Positions 5,730 to 9,185 of a stretch of DNA of 9,185 nucleotides are shown here, piece after piece (position 1 is the stretch's first letter; every line of letters starts with the position of its first letter). A model generated the notes under the pieces. That model had not been told where the DNA came from. It did no database searches and saw only the letters and a list, made by a program, of their open reading frames with translations. The position numbers and the translations under genes were made by a program. The DNA comes from Lachnospiraceae bacterium (GTDB taxonomy: Bacteria; Bacillota; Clostridia; Lachnospirales; Lachnospiraceae): assembly GCA_021200345.1 (NCBI GenBank), contig JAJQGR010000045.1:1-9185 (forward strand). The letters are read 5' to 3'.

Positions 5730-7332
5730 CAGAATCCGACCGCTCCTTTCTGTTGCGCCAGTCAATGGGCGCCATGCCGCAAAGTCTGCGGAAAACCGTA
5801 GAAAAATAGGAAATGTTGTCAAAGCCCACATCATTGGCGATTTTGGTCACTGGAAGATTTGTGGACAATAAAAGCCGTTTGGCCTCCTGCACGCGCAGGT
5901 TATTAATATACTCTCTCATGTTCATTCCCACTTCCGCGCTGAAGCGTTTGGACAAATAATTGGGAGTCACATAAACCGCGGCAGCCACACTGTTTCTGTC
6001 GATATTTTCCCGATAATGGATGCCTATATAGCGAATCGCCCGGCCCACCAGATTCTCCGCCGTGGAAAGCTCCTGAATATGAGACGTTACATAATCAAAC
6101 TGATACATGGCAAATCTCATCATATCATACACGGAATGCTCCGCTTTCGCGTCCAGCAGGCGAAGCGTCTCCTCCTGAAGCAATGTCTTTTCAGAAATGC
6201 CATTATCCTCCAGATAGGCGCCGAAGCTGTCGGTCAGCGCCCTGTGCAGCATGGCCATGGCGTAATCACTGCCCTTGCGGACCACCGAAATTCTGTTGGC
6301 AACCGCGGATACTTCACCCAAATACCCGGCCTTATCCTTTCGTTTGATACAGTCAACGATCTTTTCCTTATCTAAGGCTGGAGCCACCTCATCCATCGTT
6401 TCCATGTCTGTCTCCCGGAACAGATATACCTTTCCCTGCTGCAGACGATGCTTATACAACCGGCGCTGAAGCTCCGGGTTTTCCTGCGGAAGCTCATACA
6501 ACGGCAGCAGGCGTCCGATCAGACATACCGGCCGTAAAGACAGCTGGCTGCGGCAGACAGAGATCAGATGGTCGCTTCTCCGGATCAATTCCTGCTCTGC
6601 AGCCTCATCCGCCGGCAGCAATGCCGTGATGGTAATATAACGGGCGTCAAGATCCACAAGAGAATATCTGAAGTCTTCTCTCCGGGCAATCATTTCCTGG
6701 GTAAGAAGCTGAAACTGATGGATTACCTGCTCCTGTTCCTGTTCCCGGACGCTGTTCATGGCCTGGGTCAGATCCGCGCTGACAAGCACACAGCGAACCA
6801 CAGAATCCGCCGTCCATACCAGATTTCTGCGGGCGATCGCCGTCACAATCTTTTCTTTGTCCTTTCCGTAAATTCCATCCCTCAGCCTCTGCAGGAAGCT
6901 GTTAATCAGCAGATCCTCCTCCCGCATTCTGGTCTCCTCACTGTCAATGCTGCCCTCCTGATGCTGCACCGCGGACACCATCCGGCGAAGGGTTCCCCAC
7001 AGCTCTTCCAGTCTGACAGGCTTTGTCAGGTATTCCCTGGCCCCGTAGCGCAGAGCTTCTCTGGCATACTCAAAGCTCTCATGACAGCTTAAAAAAGTAA
7101 ACTGCGCCCCATAATTCAGCTCGCTGACATATTTCAGCACCTGAATTCCATCACAGATCGGCATCCCGATATCGCACAGAATCAGCTCCGGGCGGTTCAG
7201 CTTAATCTGCTCTTTCGCCGCTTGCCCGTTGTAGGCAAACAGAACCTCTGTAATTCCAAATTGATCCGGATCCAGATTGGCTCTGATAAAATCAATCGTT
7301 GAAATGTCATCATCACAAATGATCAGTTTCAT
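5698..7332 (-). CDS. yesN: YesN-type response regulator with AraC DNA-binding domain
   Basis: This cytoplasmic transcription regulator of 544 residues is the partner of the kinase encoded upstream. The receiver domain covers about 1-120: acidic pocket D7/D8, phosphoacceptor D54 in LILCDIGMP, the Thr/Ser switch position at S82, and K104-P105 in LTKPV. A central region of about 300 residues (125-425) has no motif I can name and is typical of long YesN-like regulators. The AraC/XylS domain lies at about 430-529. It has two helix-turn-helix units, around 446-468 (including TPNYLSKRFSAEVG) and 494-516 (IANDVGFDNISYFSTVFRR). The ATG has GGAGG with 7 bases between, and lies 20 bp inside the end of the kinase gene, so the pair is coupled. 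All phosphotransfer residues are present, so it should be functional. The most likely target is the promoter region at 4914-5042, and possibly its own operon promoter. Confidence 0.95.
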   Translation of the reverse strand: MKLIICDDDISTIDFIRANLDPDQFGITEVLFAYNGQAAKEQIKLNRPELILCDIGMPICDGIQVLKYVSELNYGAQFTFLSCHESFEYAREALRYGAREYLTKPVRLEELWGTLRRMVSAVQHQEGSIDSEETRMREEDLLINSFLQRLRDGIYGKDKEKIVTAIARRNLVWTADSVVRCVLVSADLTQAMNSVREQEQEQVIHQFQLLTQEMIARREDFRYSLVDLDARYITITALLPADEAAEQELIRRSDHLISVCRSQLSLRPVCLIGRLLPLYELPQENPELQRRLYKHRLQQGKVYLFRETDMETMDEVAPALDKEKIVDCIKRKDKAGYLGEVSAVANRISVVRKGSDYAMAMLHRALTDSFGAYLEDNGISEKTLLQEETLRLLDAKAEHSVYDMMRFAMYQFDYVTSHIQELSTAENLVGRAIRYIGIHYRENIDRNSVAAAVYVTPNYLSKRFSAEVGMNMREYINNLRVQEAKRLLLSTNLPVTKIANDVGFDNISYFSTVFRRLCGMAPIDWRNRKERSDSDEMDGTNTQG

Positions 7333-9049
7333 GTTCTTCCTCCGGTATCCAAATTTCTACATGCGCGCCGCCGGTGATCACATTGGAAAGACGCAGTAAA
7401 TCATTCCGATGATAGGTCAGCTGCAGCGTCCGCTTTACATTGGTCAGCCCCAGATGCTCTTTTGCGAAAGGCACCTCTTTACTGTTTTGGGGGGAAAAGG
7501 CCTCCAGCACCTCCGATGGAAAGCCTTTCCCATTGTCCTCCACGATAATACGGCAGCCATACAGGGAACCCTCCTGACAGCGCTCACACTGAATCAAAAG
7601 CAAGAGGGGCTCATACAAACTCATAGCGTGTTTAAATGCGTTTTCCACCACCGTAAACAGCAAAAGATAGGGAATCTTACATTCGCCCGCATCCCGGGTG
7701 CAGCCAATATACTCCTCCACGCTGTTGGGAAAAGCAATTTTCTGCATGGCCAGATAGCTTTCAATCTGGGAAAGCTCCGCGGAGACAGAGGTAAACCGAT
7801 TTCTGGTATCCAGCATATAACGGACATGTCTGGCCAGTTCCGACAGATACGACCGGATATCCTCCTCTCGATTCTGATATGTCATGTTGCTGACAGTATT
7901 AATCGCGTTCAGGAAAAAATGCGGCCTTAGCTGCGCCCGCAGCTGCCGAAGTTCATTCTGCTGCTCTCTCATCTGTCTCTCATAGGCGTCAATACGCATT
8001 TTCTGCAGATGATCCGCCATCTCATTAAAGCTGTCATAAAGGACAGCAAATTCACTGCTGTTGGCTTTTGCAGAAATGCGATAATTCTCATTTCCCGCGC
8101 TCAGCTCCTGATTGGCATTGAGCATAATGTTGGTGGGCTCAATGACCCATCCGCGGATTCCCAGAAGCAAAGCCACTGAAACCAACAGTCCCAGCAAAGC
8201 CAGCCAGACGGACAACACAAGCGGACTCCCGCTTTCCAGACTATCTTTGTCTACCATCAGATAAACCTGCATATGGCATTTTTCAAAATCCAGACCGGTG
8301 GACAGAGACGAGGATGGAATACCCCCCCCGGTTTGCTGAAGCTCTTCCAAAGATACGCTGTCCGATACCTCCGCCCCGTCGATCAGATAAATCTTCTCCT
8401 TTGAAACATAATAGCAGCTTAAATGATAGCCAACCGTTGTATAGTTTGCCAGAATATCATAGTCGGACAGCGCTGTAGCCGTACCCACAACATACTTGCC
8501 CAGCGAGATCAGTTTTACAAGATACAGCCTGTCGCCTATGTCCTCCAGCTGCCAGGTTTTATCCTGTAATCCGATAGAGACATTAAAATCCGTATCATAA
8601 AAATAATTCTTCAGGCTGATTGCTTCCTGGTTGCTTAATTGCCCTCCGGCGGAAAACAGGCGCAGAGAGTACTCTGTATCTACCACGTAAAAACAGGCAG
8701 CGTAATCACTGGCCAAAAGCTTGTCCTCCATGGTGTCCACTACCTTGCTCTTGGCTTCGTACTCCATCTGCGGCGTACCTGAACTGATTTCCGTATTGTT
8801 GTACAGTACCAGCACCAGCTCATATAAGTAATCGTACAGGGTATCCAGTCTGCTTTCCGTGGTTCCCTCCCAGGCACTTAAGATATTCATATTCTGCAGA
8901 TAGATGTTTTCCCGTTTCTGCCTGTAATTGGAATAATTACGCCACACAAACAAAAAAAACTGCAGCGCGATCAGAAAGATCAGCAGAATCGCCAGAATTT
9001 TCTTCCACGACCAGGCGGCTTTTTTATTGATACAGGAAATAACCTTCAT
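7313..9049 (-). CDS. yesM: YesM-type sensor histidine kinase
   Basis: This membrane sensor of 578 residues detects an external signal and phosphorylates the YesN-like regulator. Membrane segment 1 is at about 17-36 and segment 2 at about 276-299, enclosing an extracellular sensing region of about 240 residues, possibly Cache-like but not proven. A HAMP linker follows at about 300-353, then a coiled stretch rich in Gln, Arg and Glu. The His_kinase (PF06580) site is LRAQLRPHFFLNAINTV with phosphoacceptor H377. The ATPase domain shows the N box VVENAFKH (N470), the G1 box VEDNGKGF (D505, G507, G509) and HLGLTNVKR (532-540). All catalytic motifs are intact. The start is supported by AAGGAG five bases before the ATG. 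It is the first visible gene of the block, preceded by a candidate promoter. A run of eight G residues (8322-8329) lies in the codons for the extracellular region. Confidence 0.95.
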   Translation of the reverse strand: MKVISCINKKAAWSWKKILAILLIFLIALQFFLFVWRNYSNYRQKRENIYLQNMNILSAWEGTTESRLDTLYDYLYELVLVLYNNTEISSGTPQMEYEAKSKVVDTMEDKLLASDYAACFYVVDTEYSLRLFSAGGQLSNQEAISLKNYFYDTDFNVSIGLQDKTWQLEDIGDRLYLVKLISLGKYVVGTATALSDYDILANYTTVGYHLSCYYVSKEKIYLIDGAEVSDSVSLEELQQTGGGIPSSSLSTGLDFEKCHMQVYLMVDKDSLESGSPLVLSVWLALLGLLVSVALLLGIRGWVIEPTNIMLNANQELSAGNENYRISAKANSSEFAVLYDSFNEMADHLQKMRIDAYERQMREQQNELRQLRAQLRPHFFLNAINTVSNMTYQNREEDIRSYLSELARHVRYMLDTRNRFTSVSAELSQIESYLAMQKIAFPNSVEEYIGCTRDAGECKIPYLLLFTVVENAFKHAMSLYEPLLLLIQCERCQEGSLYGCRIIVEDNGKGFPSEVLEAFSPQNSKEVPFAKEHLGLTNVKRTLQLTYHRNDLLRLSNVITGGAHVEIWIPEEEHETDHL

Positions 9050-9061
9050 AAAATCTCCTTA

Positions 9062-9083
9062 CCGCCGCTGATGCCGCCGGCGG
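9062..9083 (-). promoter_or_regulatory. GC-rich hairpin next to the kinase ribosome binding site
   Basis: On the minus strand CCGCCG (9078-9083) and CGGCGG (9062-9067) pair over 6 bp around a 10-base loop, ending one base before the AAGGAG of the kinase gene. CCGCCGGCGG (9074-9083) is also a 10-bp palindrome by itself. The surrounding leader is AT-rich, so this GC island stands out. It could modulate translation of the kinase or be a protein-binding site. It lacks a poly-U tail, so it is not a terminator. Confidence 0.4.
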
Positions 9084-9109
9084 ACACAAAATCGAAAAAA
9101 ACCGGTACT

Positions 9110-9138
9110 TTTATGATAGAAAGCAGGATTTTTATCAA
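9110..9138 (-). promoter_or_regulatory. Candidate sigma-A-type promoter of the sensor-regulator operon
   Basis: On the minus strand TTGATA (9133-9138; five of six bases match TTGACA) is separated by exactly 17 bases from CATAAA (9110-9115; four of six match TATAAT). It lies about 60 bases upstream of the kinase ATG. Transcription would start near 9103 and yield a leader of about 55 bases containing the GC-rich hairpin. The region up to the window edge (9139-9185) is AT-rich and shows no gene. Confidence 0.5.
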
Positions 9139-9185
9139 TTAAAATTTTCATAATCAGGTAATTTAAGAAGCAACCACTAAAATAT

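Noticed and set aside
5730..5834. N-terminal extension of the orphan membrane protein to an ATG at 5834
   Set aside because: These codons lie entirely within the AraC domain coding region of the regulator in another frame, and the extension would put an unlikely sequence before the basic N terminus. The ATG at 5729 fits better.
6568..7092. 174-codon plus-strand open frame
   Set aside because: It is antisense to the YesN-like regulator, with no recognisable domain and no ribosome site worth noting.

Overview
The window looks like part of a Gram-positive Clostridia chromosome, most likely Lachnospiraceae. This is inferred from strong AGGAGG-type ribosome binding sites, a Cys-lipoprotein binding protein with a Ser/Thr-rich linker, the LplB/LplC permease pair without a dedicated ATPase, and a YesM/YesN two-component pair. 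Base composition looks roughly balanced by eye. No species can be named from this evidence. All supported genes lie on the minus strand, packed head to tail, so transcription runs from the right edge of the window to the left.

Layout in transcription order: a leader with a candidate promoter and a GC-rich hairpin (9050-9185); a YesM-type sensor histidine kinase (7313-9049); a YesN-type response regulator with a C-terminal AraC DNA-binding domain (5698-7332, overlapping the kinase by 20 bp); a small unrecognised single-pass membrane protein (5043-5729, overlapping the regulator by 32 bp); an AT-rich regulatory gap with tandem repeats (4914-5042); a lipoprotein solute-binding protein with a DUF3502-like C terminus (3369-4913); a strong UUCG-loop hairpin (3327-3352); two ABC permeases, LplB-like (2303-3283) and LplC-like (1368-2291); and a cytoplasmic beta-lactamase-fold serine hydrolase that runs off the left edge (1-1284, 428 codons visible). 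No interval longer than about 140 bp lacks a gene. I saw no tRNA, rRNA, CRISPR array, insertion sequence or integrase.

Proposed working model: the kinase senses an extracellular, probably carbohydrate-derived ligand and phosphorylates the regulator. The regulator then activates the binding-protein promoter in the 4914-5042 gap. The lipoprotein captures the substrate, the two permeases import it using an ATPase encoded elsewhere (MsmX-like sharing is known for this class), and the serine hydrolase may process the imported compound. The hairpin after the binding-protein gene probably sets excess binding protein over permease. The least familiar component is the membrane protein between the regulator and transporter genes. 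Its extracytoplasmic part resembles a fragment of a solute-binding-protein lobe and could be a sensory accessory. Its role is unknown.
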